Assembly: GCA_935421135.1 (NCBI GenBank)
Contig: OW285194.1
Coordinates: 1,758,501 to 1,822,500, forward strand
Origin: Bugulina stolonifera
Taxonomy: Eukaryota; Bryozoa; Gymnolaemata; Cheilostomatida; Bugulidae
Reading direction: 5' to 3'
Length of the DNA stretch: 64,000 bases
This document shows, one piece after another, positions 34,544 to 48,603 of the stretch; position 1 is the stretch's first letter, and each line of letters starts with the position of its first letter. The notes beneath the pieces were generated by a model, which saw only the letters and a program-made list of their open reading frames with translations, did not search any database and had not been told where the DNA came from. Both the position numbers and the translations under genes were made by a program.

Positions 34544-36593
34544 GGGGAGAGCGGGCAAGTTGGGACAATTTTTGGTTTTTTGGGAATAATACGGAGTCTA
34601 GAGGTCATAGCATTATAATTTTTCGCATGGGGGTACTTTGAAATGTTGTCTAACTATAGCCTGAAGCACACACATTGATAAGTCAGCATAGTGCGGTAAT
34701 CCATGATTTGGCAGCGCATGTCAAACGTCCCAACTTACCCTACTGACGGGGTAAGTTGGGACAGGGGTGGGGCAAGTTGGGACACCATTGACAATATAGA
34801 CTTTAGATTTAGATTAGTCTCATTTTTCTATCATGAACAGATAGAATTGAAAAGTTACAATAATATATAATATTTAAACTTGCCACATGTACATGTCAAA
34901 AAACATGTTTGTAAAAAACTGCTGGACCTTGATTTATTTCGGCCTCCAATTGTTTAATTTTTTTTAGTACAAAATAGTCTACGGAAGGTATGAAAATTGG
35001 TTTGATGTAAAAGAGAATTTTTTAAGTAATTATTTGTTGAAATAGGAGAAAGCCAGCTTGAACATGACAACCCCTTAATTCGTTTGATGTCTTATAGGTG
35101 TAATAACTTATAAAAGGTACATGTAGCTCTATTAGCTGTAATAAATTATAAAGCTCTTTTTTGACTACGTTACAGTCTACTAATGCATATTAGACTTAAA
35201 ACTATTAAAATAAACTAGCGCATCGTAGGTGACCATTTTTCTAATATTGCTACAGCAAAATTTTCTTAAGCTTTAAGTTTAAATAGAATACACCAAAAAT
35301 AAACCAGTACTAGAAAATATAGGCAAAAATTTTGACTTTTATTATAATGATTATTAGAGTGTGATGCAAAATTGAGCAATTGACGCTCGAGGTAAAATGA
35401 AATCATTGTGTAGAACAAAGATTGTTGAATTGTAATTCCACTTGGCAACCCAACCCAGAGTTCACGGCAGCATTTATGACACAGGCGATAGTAGTCAACC
35501 CGCCACATTCATGCTTCTTTCTCTTGGTACTAATTACCTTTCCTAGGTCTTGGACAGTGGTAAATAGAATTTTTACAGATGGAAAACCTATAACTTTGTA
35601 AATAGATTATCAATGATGTTTGATTAAACTATTCCTTGGTACTCTCACTGAAGATGGTAGTTCAAGTGGGGTTGGGTAACAATAAGTATGAGAGACATTG
35701 ATTGTATATTATAGCCTACTTGTCTAGTTTGAACAACAAGGAGTGAATCCCCAAATTTTATAACTGAATTATACGTAATAATCTATTGGATTATTAGCTT
35801 GGTGCTGCCCGATGGTGCTAGTTGTTCTGGTGGGGGTTTTATAAGGCGCAGAGACGGTGTTCGAAGTGTAGGTATGAATAAGAAAGGATGTAGCTTATAC
35901 AATGTGTTGGTGCTACCCACTGCTGTCAGGGTCATGAGTAGAGTGAGGACAGAACAGAGATCAAAAGCTGTTATAGCAATGAGTCAGGTTTGGCCTGTTT
36001 CTACTACGAGCAATATCAATAGGCTACTACTTATAATGCCATCTCCACATAGGATTGGAGTTATTTGCCATGCCATTTGCCATTGTCAATACTATCTAAG
36101 ATTCATCAAACAACTTTTAGTTAGAGAAAAGGTAAAATTAAAGTGTCATCTTGGATTCATATCATTCCACAAACATAATTTATTATCACAAATGGTGTCC
36201 CAACTTGCCCCGCTTCCAGCGTCCCAACTTGCCCCGCTTCCAGCGTCCCAACTTGCCCCAAACTCCCATTTTTTTGTAAACCACAATTTTTTACTAAGAT
36301 TTTTGACTTAAACTAATTTTAAATTTAGTTGGTCTAACTATATACTATAGAGTCTCTCTCTGCAAATTTTCAAAACTATTGAGTCATTCTTTCACTAAAA
36401 AAATTAGAAACTTGTCAAGAAAAAAGATTTTACTCAAACATGCAAAGATCACATTATTGCAAACTGCAAAAAAATATTTATTCAACTTGAAAAACAAAAT
36501 AGTGGGTCATGTTTATTTATGTTGATCTAACCTTTGGTCCATACCATAAAAATGTAATGGGTCAGCCCCGTCCCAACTTACCCCGCTCTCCCC
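34544..36593. mobile_element. TA-flanked non-autonomous TIR transposon, copy 2
   Basis: 2050 bp, same family as 469-2568. It starts ggggagagcgggcaagttgg (one g lost against copy 1) and ends gtcccaacttaccccgctct + cccc. TA flanks at 34542-34543 and 36594-36595; A1 near 14693 has the empty site (gacaatataaccg). The 3' subterminal region has three tandem gtcccaacttgcccc units (36197-36258). A 170-codon plus-strand frame (35799-36311) ends in these repeats and shows no transposase motif. A minus-strand frame at 35266-35508 with a C-x2-C-C pattern is shared with copy 1 but not identified. Confidence 0.9.
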
Positions 36594-36595
36594 TA

Positions 36596-37859
36596 TAACC
36601 GAAAATGATGTAGTTTCAACCATTTTTCACACGTCAAATCCATGACTTCTTGAAAATAGGCAATATGACAGGCCTAATACTGTAATGAGTGAAAAATGAT
36701 TGAAGCTATATCATTTTTAGTTTGTTGGATAATTCGAATGGCACTATACTAATGCATGGGCCAATGGGACCAGTTAAGTCAACCTTGAACATAGTAGGTT
36801 GACTATGCCTTTGAAAGTCAGTGTAGCGGTAAAGGTGTCCAGGCGGTGCTGCCTTAAAAGGAACAGCTCACCAGACTTGTGTGCGTGTGTGCATGTACCA
36901 TTCATTGTGTTTAGACCTACATGTACATGTATAATAGGCGTACTTGTAGACTGAGCTACATAAACCCTGCTTACAGCAGTGCTTGTGCAGTCAAAATCTG
37001 CTGCTAAGCTGGATGTGATAACCAGTGGCTCCTGTTATATGTACATGTACGCCGGGGTGGGTGATGGTGTGCACCATATCCCACCCAGTCTGTGAATAGT
37101 AGTCATTCAGTGTCTGCAGCTATGGCATAATAATTGTATTATGGGCGTGTTCAAAATTCTTAGCCAATACCCATATACATCGTACTAAGAGTAGAATATT
37201 TCATGTTACAAATTAGCACAATGTTTGGAAAGGGAGGCAACTTCCGGTAGATGGTGTGACTGAGACAGTCTTGCCATAGCCTGTGGCCAGCGTGTTCTGT
37301 GTAAGGTTGGGAAATCGAGAGAACCTGGCAATATTGTTGGCTTATCAGTTATTACTAGAGCTGAAACATAGTCGGCAGTGGTGGATCCAATGGTAGAATC
37401 TGTGATATATACAGGTACATATAGTACTCTTTATTCTATATTATAGTATGTAGTCACAAGGTCAGACAACTTTAATGTGTACATGTCGAAAGTCCCAGGG
37501 GAGTGAAATTGAGATAACTGTAAATAAAGTCAGCTAGTAAAGTATTGAAAGGTCACAGATCTGTTGCGAATCAGGTAGGTGTGACAGTACATTGTAACAC
37601 ATATACCCTAATGAAAGATAGTACATGTAGAATGAAAGATGGCTCACTCAATGCTAATACCATATACGTCCAAATACGCCCAATTTGACTCGTTTTCCAA
37701 CCATCTATCTGCTTGCTTTTTGGATAGCTCGTCACATACTAACACTTGTACAATAACAGATCTCCCATTCCATCTGATGAAGAGTGTTCATGAAACCAGC
37801 GTGTCAAATATACTTACAAGTTCTCTTTAGAGTTTTAAATGATTTGCTGACAACCAATT
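36596..37859. other. Inter-unit spacer, no gene recognised (B1)
   Basis: Counterpart of A1 14697-15955. Its version of the retrotransposon target site (gagataactgtaaataaag, near 37510) is uninterrupted. No coding support. Confidence 0.55.
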
Positions 37860-39094
37860 AGATCATCAGCTCAAAGTGTTTATATTATATGATTGGTTGA
37901 CATGTTGACCACCTGACAAGCATCTTTTATGCCAAATCAAGTGTTTGTATCGATTGGACAGATTTATTATCCAGGAGATGTTATGTTATGGTTGTATCCT
38001 TATCTGAATGTTATACAGAACAGTTCTCTGTGATAAACATAAGTTTTTACATGGTCTATGTGTAGGATTTCATTACATGCACTGTACAGTGTACATGTAA
38101 ATACACATTCTATTTGTGTACTATTTATTGCCATGTATACCAACTAAAATATAATTATCATGATATACATGTAATTATATTTTGTCACTTTTATACAGCT
38201 GATAGTAAACCATAATTATATAGAAGCTGAAGAGGAAGCTGGCGCCTGCAGGAGATGTGGATGACACTCATTTTTCAGTCATTTCTTGGGATATCCATGT
38301 TGTTCTTTTTCTGGTAATTACCTTTTGCAGATATTGCCATTTTGTATGTACATGTATAGTAATTTCACATGAATTTAATATAATATAAGCATGAATAAAC
38401 CATTGCTGAGGTTGTAATTTTAATATGTTAGCTAACACCTCTTGTAATATTGTTGTAGTGCAGTTCTTCCGATGTCTAGCTTGTAATATGGAGGTGTACA
38501 TGTTGATGGCAAGGAGGTTGACATTATCAACATGGGTGACTACACTGTGACTCATGACTCACTGAAGGATTATCTCTAGCTCTATGTGGTTGATAGGTAT
38601 GGCAGTATATGTATTAATATCTAATATAGCTTCACTTCTGTGGAGTTGTCTGCCCCTTTAATAGTAGCTACGGGATTGATTAACCTTTGACAGTACCCTC
38701 TCATTGTTACTCAGAGCTACTGACAACCTGTAATAGCTGCTAATTATTGTGTTTAAACTTAGAGATCGTTCAATAGATGAATTAATGTGATTTTCCATCA
38801 GGAGGCTATTGTGTAATATAAACCATGAATGGAGAAAATGCTAATAGCTCTATTACTTGGTGTTGATTCTAGACAATTCCCAAACCATCTAATTTGAATC
38901 AAAAGTGAATGTTTGATTTAGTAATAGACATGATTATTTTAATTATTGTTGACTGAATAAAGTACATGTATGTTAGTACCAGTAGCGTCATAATATACAA
39001 CATTGAACCCTGTTTTCACTTGATGCACTTAGAAATTAGCATTTCTGAACACAAAACCACATCTCCTTTTACATTCTCTCTACTTCTGATTTAG
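37860..39094. other. Start of unit A2, no clear gene
   Basis: Counterpart of A1 1-3380 with an empty TA site near 38320. It has small deletions, such as loss of tacattagcttgat near 38790. No supported gene. Confidence 0.5.
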
Positions 39095-39863
39095 TAAGTG
39101 GCCATGGACAGTTGCTGAACATTCAAGAGATCTTGTCTTCCAGAGTTCTCACCAGTTGCCTGACTGTCCATTGTAAATCTTCTTCAGCTTCCAGCAGAGA
39201 GCAATGTTCTGTGAAGCTTGTGGTGGTGAGACATCTGTGGTAATGACCAATAGATAAGATAGTTGATACAGCAACTGCTACAAGGTAAGAAGGATTGGTA
39301 GAAATATGGGCCTATAGGCTATAGTGGTTGTAGCAACAATAAGACTGTGTGATTATACAGATAAGCCTGTAGTTTGTTTTTACTGTCTCAATTTTTTTGA
39401 CCAGCTGCGTTTGTTCTACCACAGAGTTGTGTTTACTCAGAGCTGGTTGCTCTGCAGTATAGAGTCAGACATTACTCTGAAGGTTGTACATGTAGATTCA
39501 AATCCAGCCTAGCTCAAACTGTGAGAAAACTATAGTGTGGTCAAGCTGCAAACTGAAATGTGTATATAATTATAATCACTTGGTATATTAGTACACTGCT
39601 GTATCTCAACACAATGATATATAATGATGAGCACTCTAGTGGTAGCGTATCACCAGGTTATACTAAACTACCTCTCCTATTATTTTAGCTTTCTGTCCAA
39701 AAGTTCAAAGGGAGACAGAATAGCAATGATGTGTGTAGAGAATGAGCTACAGGAGATCAGGCAGTATATCCAGAACCCAACTCATTCTATTAATGCTGTA
39801 ACCCATGATTCTTCCCACGGCTTGTTGAACAGGGCATTTATTAGATGGGTAGCACAAAAGTGA
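39095..39863 (+). CDS. Upstream-gene candidate exons (A2)
   Basis: Open counterparts of A1 3381-3529 (here 39095-39243) and 3975-4149 (here 39689-39863, ending TGA). One base change in the acceptor-proximal region (cttcctg to ctttctg). Identity unknown. Confidence 0.38.
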
Positions 39864-40372
39864 AAAAGCAAGTAAAATGATCCAAAAAGAAATCGTTGGT
39901 TGCTTCCAGGAATGTTCCTTATACATTGCTCCTGCGGTGTGGTACAATGTATGTGTCGTTCCTATATGAATGAGCATTGCTTACAGTCATGTTTTCTTAA
40001 GGTTGGTCAACCCCCCCCCCATCCTATTTAGATAGTGTGTGGTTCTAAACATTGTGCTTTATACTGAAAGTTGTCTACTCATGGTATTATTTCAATAATG
40101 GAAACATAACTCCTACTACTCAGCCCTCAACATACAACGTGTGCAATATCATTCCGTATAAAGATTAAATGCCACTGGTGTTCCACACGTGTACCGTTCT
40201 TGGAGATGCATAATAATATAATGCATATAATATGAACTTCAAATAGTTTACCGAGTGGCAATTGGTAACCACGGAAATTCTTTCATTTAAAGATAGAGTG
40301 CAATATGTGTCCAGGCAAAATATAATCGCTTAGTACATTTATATATTGTAAGTGTATGCTGGTTTGTTGAAG

Positions 40373-42154
40373 GTTTGTGTGCGCTGTCCTACTTCATCAA
40401 CTCCGACTGCTATGTCGACCAGTACTGTTCATCTGGAGGGATATGTGTACAGAGGTGCATGCTGGGAAATAATGATATGTCAGGGCAGGAGCATTACTGT
40501 GTAAGTAGAGAGTGCCAACCTCTTGTCTCTCAGGCTATGAATACTACAAGGTGATGGTCTCTTCTTACATATTTGGTGAGTTTCTAGTACTCGTATGTGT
40601 CAGATTTCTTCTCTGCTATATTTACAATGACTCACCTGTGTTTCATCATGCTTTAGTTCCATCTACACATCTGTATGAGGTATTGCATTGTTAAGGCGTG
40701 CCTGCAGGGTCGGTATATTTACATAGCTAGAATATGTGCGTACCTGAACACCACAGGTATTGATATTCTTCATGTTATTTATTTATTTATGCGGTGTAAT
40801 GTGGTATATTATAGTATATTACCAACTTTGACTGTCCTCAAGCTTGTGTCCATGGGTTATGTGGTGTATCGTGTACTTCGACTTTGAACTGTGGAATTGG
40901 CTCCTCTTGACAGAGTAGTAAATGTTTCCAGAAATGTGTGATAGGCAGGAGCCATCCAGTCTTTCTATAAGTCTGCTTACAGGAATACAGTACAGCTGAC
41001 TGTTCAATGAGTTGCCTGTCCTACATCATTTGCTTGAGTTTATAGAAACTTCCAATCTCTCGCTCAAACAGGAAGTCATGTAAAGCATCTCTCATTGTTT
41101 CTTCTATGCAGAAGAACTCGCATACTCTATAATAATGGTTCAGTAACTCATTTATTTGTTTCAGCCGGAAGAAGATGATTGCCGTGAAGGATGTACCAAA
41201 AGTATTCAGTGCGCTCAAGGCCTTACCTGTATTCATGGAATATGTTCGGCTCCTTGTTTTAGACAGATTGGCTGTAGAGAAGGGTTTTTCTGTGCAGAAG
41301 GTATCTCTTTAATATACGCCATGAATTCAAATAATTTAGCTAGATCATGTGACTGATCGTCTTGCTCCATTACTTGGGATTTTACGCTGCTGGGGTGCAC
41401 ATATTGTAACTACTACAACTAATAGTAAGTTCAATTTAATCTTCACCCGGGACAAAGTGTGACAGTTTGTACAGATGATGAAGATAGAGGAGAGACTCCA
41501 ATATGCCCCTCCTACTTGTACTGTGAGTTTAAAGTTGGCTACTGTAAAACACCCACAGGAGATTAATGTGATTCATCAATTGACTGTGATATTGGTTCTG
41601 ACTGCTCTGGATGTTTGTGTAGAGATGGAGCATATCTTGGTAGTAAATGTAAAACAGAGAAAGACTGTGGTAAGTACATGTATGTGTGTTATTATATTAG
41701 AGTCACATGTACATGTATATAAAACGCATATATTCTATTCTTACTGAATACATATCTAAACAATGTGATATGTTATATTATATTATGTAATTATGTACTT
41801 AGGGAACAGGAAGACATGAGGTAGCACTGTCAGTATAATAATCAATTGATTATTTTGTTTTATTTACATGAAGGAGTTATGTGTCCTTGGTGGTATCTAT
41901 TCATCGACTCTCACCAGTTTAATGGTAGACATACTGCCCAAGCTGATTATTATCCCATGTGTATTGCTGCAAGGTAATGACACATTATACGTGCCATGGT
42001 TTCCTTTCATTCAGTCAGATGTGATGTTCTACCAGGAGAGGTGGATACTGAATGTGGCTGTCCAGCCGCTAAAGCCCCACCAATTGAAGAATGTCTATTA
42101 TATAGCATGTAGAAGTCTCCTATCACTGCATTCGAACCTGATGGCTATACTCTG
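40373..42154 (+). pseudogene. Cysteine-rich ectodomain exons (A2)
   Basis: Exons a 40373-40500, b 40657-40756, c from 40815, d 41165-41300, e 41450-41669, f 41874-41973, g 42019-42154. It carries the A lesions: TGA 40908-40910, TAA 41564-41566, lost acceptor before e, and TAG 42110-42112 in g. It also has a 4-nt deletion (gctgctgggg for gctgctgttggggg) near 41390 that is absent from A1. The h-j exons are missing as in A1. Confidence 0.6.
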
Positions 42155-42952
42155 GTAAGATTATACTGTTAGCTGTAGGTCCTATACATAAATCATACCC
42201 AGTCATTCCCTATTGTGTATAGGAGTGTGTATAAGAGTGAATCTGACTGACTGAATTTATTTGAGCTCATTTGGAAATTCCCAGCCTAGCTTTTCCCATA
42301 ACTAAGCCGTGTTCGGCAATAATGCGTTAAAAATGACGACAGCCATCGCGTTAATACGAGACTTATTTAAATTTGTGCGATGATAATGCGATAAATTTTT
42401 AATTATATAATATGACTGTGATATTACTTTTTATAATTTTTTTTTATCACATTATTGGGAAATTTATTCCATCGTATCATTTGCCCGTCCATCGCATTGA
42501 TGCTGGAAATGCCCTATATCTACAACATTATATATGTATATACATTATGTATGTTGTGTTTTTGTGCACTGGTGTGGCTGGGGCAGTATAATGCCGTCCA
42601 TGGTTTCTAAAATCTCTGCTTTGATGAAAGAATTTGTGGAATTTGATGAATTCACAAACAATTTATGGAAGCCATGTCTGTTTCATTTCATGTTGATACT
42701 TGAAAATACAAGTTCGTTAATATAATATTCCAATATGAATCTTTCAAAATTTTATAGTCCTGGTAAGTTTGATGCAGAATATTTAGCCCAAAGTAAATAG
42801 CATTCCCCAAAAGGTTTAACTTTGCTGTTAGGCCTATTAGTAGTAAACTGCTGTGTACAAAATAATACCTGTTAGGTAATAAATAAGGTACAGTTTTACC
42901 CTTAAAATAATTTGTCTATACCTACATTGTAGATGTAATTGATAAATTTCAG

Positions 42953-45513
42953 GTGACGCCAAAAACGTGGTCAGCCACATCAAGACCAGATGTCTTGGCC
43001 CCCTGTTGCCTGGCACCAGCGACAGGGGGTTTTATAAAGACAATAGGAGAGGTAAGTACGACATACAGTGGAGATTTTGACAGTGCAAGACATACATGTA
43101 AGTCTCAACTGCATGGAGATGAATTGAAACATAAACCCACTTTATCACGTGCAACTTTTGCTATTTCAGAGATGTTTGCTGAGGCAGTAGCAAATAGCAC
43201 TGTTGTCTTCTTTAACAGAGTCCTGGAAGAAGAAAGTAAGTTCATAATTATACGTTGTCTATAGTGTAGTATGCTATAGTAAGCTGTAGTATGCTTATAC
43301 TACAGTGTATAATATTGTATGCTTGTACTACAGTGTATAGTATTGTATGTTTATACTACAGTGTATAGTATTGTATGCTTATACTACAGTGTATAGTATT
43401 GTATGCTTATACTACAGTGTATAGTATTGTATGCTTATACTACAGTGTATAGTATTGTATGCTTATACTACAGTGTATAGTATTGTATGCTTACACTACA
43501 GTGTATAGTATTGTATGTTTATACTACAGTGTATAGTATTGTATGCTTACACTACAGTGTATAGTATTGTATGCTTATACTACAGTGTATAGTATTGTAT
43601 GCTTATACTACAGTGTATAGTATTGTATGCTTATACTACAGTGTATAGTATTGTATGTTTATACTACAGTGTATAGTATTGTATGCTTATACTACAGTGT
43701 ATAGTATTGTATGCTTACACTACAGTGTATAGTATTGTATGTTTATACTACAGTGTATAGTATTGTATGCTTACACTACAGTGTATAGTATTGTATGCTT
43801 ATACTACAGTGTATAGTATTGTATGCTTATACTACAGTGTATAGTATTGTATGCTTATACTACAGTGTATAGTATTGTATGCTTATACTACAGTGTATAG
43901 TATTGTATGCTTATACTACAGTGTATAGTATTGTATGCTTATACTACAGTGTATAGTATTGTATGCTTATACTACAGTGTATAGTATTGTATGTTTATGA
44001 ACGTGTTATAGCATTGATGTAGTTGCCTGTGATAACACTACACAACTTACAGAACAATAGAAATAATCGGCTGTGAGTTGTGTTCTCCTACAGTATATGT
44101 TTCCTGTAGCAGTTCTACATGGATTTTCCCAAACCAGCTGCTGGACATATTGTATTGGAGTTGTCTCTTCATGTACACCTCCATGTGATCGTGTAGTTTC
44201 TTCACCCAAACTTAGGTTTCTCTAATATTAACTAAATCATCATGTGGGATCAAATGGTCTATTTGTTCCTTAGTCTCACAATGTTTAGATGTTAACCTTA
44301 ACTCAACCACATATCCATCAATATATTCTCCTTCTGTTTACAAGGGATTTAGACTAGCGTCCGGGATTTAATTTAGATAGCTGAGTATTTAGTGTGTGTC
44401 TTGTTTGTGTTTCTAGGATACATGCAAGAAAGACTGATTAGTATGGGAGTGGAGCTCACCACTGCTCCTAAGTTGTGTGAGTAAATTGTATACTGAGATA
44501 AACACTGCTATGACAATTACATTAACCTACCTGGTCTTCCCCTTCTGCTGTTGACTGGATGATTGCTTGTATTATACTAGTGAGACTTCCCAGTAGTAAT
44601 GAGTGACCATTTTCCTCTGTCTCACCACTATCATAGATGATATATAATACCTTAGCTACTCCTGTTGCAGGTAATAGGTGGTCACATGACTGTATACTTA
44701 TTGAATGTATAGGTACAATATCAGTTGTTCATTGAACACACTATAATGATATGTCTGTCTGTTATGATACTCTTATGTAGTCATATAATATTATTTTTAG
44801 TATCAGTACAGGTAGAGATAGCCTCAGCCTGTACTACAAAGGAGCAGTGGTGGCTCGCGGAGTATACGGAACGACATCCAAAGTGTTCCATCTCAAGTGA
44901 AATACGTAAGTTTATTCACATGTTATACTTCTCTTAGGAAGATCAAAGACATATGATTATAAATTATCAGGTACATACATTATGTATCTTTTATTTAATG
45001 GGACAGGCTTGAGAAAGTGAATACTTAACCTATTTGAATTGAATATTTTCTCAATTCATTACAAACATTACAAAACCACTATATTCTGTCATGTTGACAT
45101 TGTAGTACCAGTAGAAGTGGAGAGAGCAGCATGCTCTGATGACTCATGTCAACCCTTCTCTCCTGAGATAACGGAGAGACGGGTCCACCATGGCCCATCT
45201 GTAAGTCACAGCTATTAGTTATAATAATTGTTACCTCAGCATTAGTTTGATGCTGTGTTTGTTAATCTAAAATACAGTTAACTGATCTGTGTTGTATGTT
45301 ACCTATTGATGGACAAATCATGACATGGATATTATCTAACTAATATACAGTCAATGTGTGTAACAGTAACAGGATATGATAAGTTCGGCCTGCATACACA
45401 TAAGTACACTTTGTTTGATTATATTGTAGAGTAAGATCCCATGGGTCATCGGAGCGGTAGTAGGGGTCGGTGCTGCCTACGCAGCTTTTAATCTTTGGAA
45501 AAAGTACTGCTAG
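42953..45513 (+). CDS. Last six exons of type I membrane protein gene (A2)
   Basis: Exons k 42953-43051, l 43170-43235, m 44417-44476, n 44801-44905, o 45106-45200, p 45430-45513 (TAG 45511-45513). No residue change from A1 was seen in these exons. The intron between m and n has gcaggtaata where A1 has gcagctaata. The predicted transmembrane end is preserved. Confidence 0.7.
43289..43998 (+). repeat. 28-bp intronic minisatellite (A2)
   Basis: About 25 units, differing from A1 by about one unit and by the order of variants. This shows that array length changed after the recent duplication or differs between alleles. Confidence 0.97.
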
Positions 45514-46131
45514 GGTAAGTACTATATTATATGTTTTTACATGTATTTATACTCATAAGATATGAGCACTGTAAATATAGGGTGATTGGTTTGTGTCTTC
45601 TCTCCAAATTGCAGTCAGTGGTGTTATCAATATTCAGTGCCACTACCAACTGTTACTTCTGAATCTATTGGCAGCTACACTAGAAACACATCTATTGTCA
45701 GTTGAACTAAAAACAATCCGCCGTGTTTTTAATATATTACAGCAGCACCCAATACACACAGCTAAAATGTTAACCAACTAACTTGCAAACCCCTACTACA
45801 CCATGCTGTTCTCTCCACCAATCAGTTCTTAAAGTCAGGCTTAAGGGACAGTAATCTGTGTATATGGTAAGTTAATATGGTACAGAAATGATGTTAGTTG
45901 TTTCTGAAACTGTATGCTAGATGAAATAGAAGCCTTTCAGTTGTTAGTTTATTTGGTTTAAGAGAATTTTGTCTGCAAATACTTTTCTGCAAGGAGAGTT
46001 TCAGTATGTCGAGACGGTCTGGTAGAAACATATTTCATATTCGATGAAGAGGAGCTCTCATTTTTGCTTCACGTTACTTCAATGTACATGAAGTAGTACA
46101 AACATACATGTTCCCACAAATTATTTTCCAG

Positions 46132-48603
46132 TTCCTCGGTGGTAGGATTGGTTCTGGCCCGAACACCTATCCCTTATCCAACGGAATTAGATGTGTTGCT
46201 GGAAGTTTCCATGACGAAGCGAGCCGTCAACAGACTAGTCTCTAGTATTTAAGCTACTGAGGAAGGCAGACTATATAATATGTATGTGTTGAGGGACTTG
46301 AACTGGATGTATCAGGGAAGAGTTTTACTGAGGATGACTTGGCTGTGACAAAAGTAAGCTGTGAAAATACTGCTGACTATTTATCATTCATAACAGCTAC
46401 TGTAACGGAAGATTTGGTCAGTCTATTGAGGTCTCACAAGGTTTTTTCAAATCTTCGATGGAGGAGACACATTTTCTTTTAGCCAATCATCTGCTATGTT
46501 ACTTCTGAGCAGTCTACAATTTTACCCAATCATCTACTGTGTTACTACAGGTAAATACCAATGTACACTGTAGAAAAGATTACTGTTATAAAGATAAGTA
46601 GTGTGAGCCTGACTGAAATGAATGAGAGAATTCTTCATGAGCATCGGACGATTTGTGTTGATCTCAATATTGTCTACAGCCTCTTCCTGAAATGTGTATT
46701 TGTAAGTATCTCAGTGCAGAGGACTAGATCGTTATCCATACACTTTTGAGTGAATGCAATGTGCTTTACTGTGGTTAATGACAGTACTCAGTTTAGCTTC
46801 TCTGTAGAGGTAGCATGAGACATGAGAAATCTAGGGTCTCTTCTTTAGTTTTCCTGTCTCAAAATGTCGTCAAATTAACTAATAATGCCCAACATTTAAT
46901 GCCCATGAAGTGTGCGATGCCGTTTATGTTAATATTAAATGTCACTATTGTTCTGTTCATCCTTCATTGAAATGCATAATGATGTACATGTATATCATAC
47001 AATACGAACTATCAATAGTTTACAGAGTAGCAATAGAACTGTGGAGATTCTCTCATTCTAGTATACACATTGACTAAGGTTTTAGGGAAGATTATTTGGA
47101 TTCTCAAACGCAATCTCCTCTTGAAATTTTCATTAATTAATGTTTGGAATCATGCCCCAAAACTGTTGTTTCGTTCTTCGTCTACAGATTATGTATGTCT
47201 AACCATTGTATTATCCAGGTACTCGGATGGTGGGCTGTTTGTGGCCCGAACACCTACTACTCCAACAGAATGATACACTTGTAATTCTGAAGGTTTCCTG
47301 GTGAAATATGAGATGTGGTGGAAAACAGGTCTTTCCAGTAACCCCTCAGTAATCTCTCTGCCGGCAGCTACTGTGATGGGAGGCTCGGTGAGTCTGACTA
47401 TAATAAAGTTTATTAAAAGAATCGATATAAAATGGACAGCCTTCAACTGGCCAATCATCTGCTATGTTTCCTGTGCACAGTCAACAGTATCGACCAATCA
47501 TATGCTCTCTTGCTACAGGTCAGTGTCAATGTGGAAAAGAGTGTTGTTATGAAGATAAATATGGTCAGACTGACTGGTACGAGTGTGAAGATTCTTCATG
47601 TGAGAATCAGACGTCTTGTGTTGACCACAATTGACTACAATCATCTGGAACTTGTATACGTAAGTATCTCAGTGTAAACAGTCTGATTTCTATCCATATA
47701 GCTCAGAATGAATGAATTCTAGTTCATCGCCATTAACGAACATTCTCTGTTTAGCTTATCACTCTAGAGGTAGAACATGACTTTAGAAATACCAAGGCTC
47801 ATCTTGAGCTGTCTTTGCTCAAAAGTCACCTCAAGAATGATGCTAATTAGGGTTTGAGACCGAAAAACCGATGACATACAATCATGGACATTCTATCCAT
47901 GGCTTATTTAGTTTACTTGCTTAGTCATACCACATGTATTCCCAGATTAGGTTTCCTAGTAGTGGCAGTGCCGTTAGCGCAAGGCTGATAGTTCACCACT
48001 GTTAATGCAGACCTTCTAGTCAGTTCTTATCAGTTGTTAGCTCCCCTATTATGCAATGTGATTCATAGTGCAAGTTGTCTACTCATGGTATTATTTTAAT
48101 AGTGTAAACCTAACTCCCCACTAGTTGTCAAATTCATTGTAGTACTCAACATAATTATAATACGCCTGCATTGTGCATAGTTGTTTTTACATTTGCATTA
48201 CCACTAGTGTTATTGAAGCACATAATTAATACAAAACATATAATATAAACTATAAATAACTCACAGAATAGCAATATTCAAACTATGGAAGTTCTTACAT
48301 CAAAATATAAAAGTTAATGGAAGTTCTAGGAAGAATAGCTACTTGTGTTTCAAACCCAGTAACTCATCATCTTGAATTTTCATGATTTAGTGAGTGATTC
48401 CACTAATTGTGTAACTTTTGATATTAATTATATTATCCAGTTTGGGAATGTTTATGGCCCAAATATTTCCTGTCAATCCAACGAAGTTATACATGTGTTT
48501 GAAAGTTGAGGGATTTACACGTTGTGTACCATAGGGAAGAGTTGTACTAAGCTGGACTTTACTCTGACAGAGTTAAACTATGACATGCTTGCTGAAATGT
48601 TTG
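46132..48603 (+). pseudogene. Decayed Cys-rich exon array (A2)
   Basis: Near-identical to A1 10390-12861, with the same stops, including the TGA at the conserved Cys of the type 2 exon (47519-47659), and the same 4-nt insertion in the type 1 exon. AATAAA follows at 49285-49290. Confidence 0.55.

Larger units (their letters stand above)
15956..37859 (+). repeat. Tandem segmental duplication, unit B1
   Basis: Second copy of the locus, 21.9 kb. It is longer than A because it keeps about 2 kb with exons h-j (20178-22217), has a larger 28-bp minisatellite, has a 1.4-kb tandem duplication (from about 28364), and has a 2.5-kb accessory block (about 31690-34208) plus a 2.05-kb transposon. Its first 6 kb are almost identical to B2. 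Confidence 0.95.
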
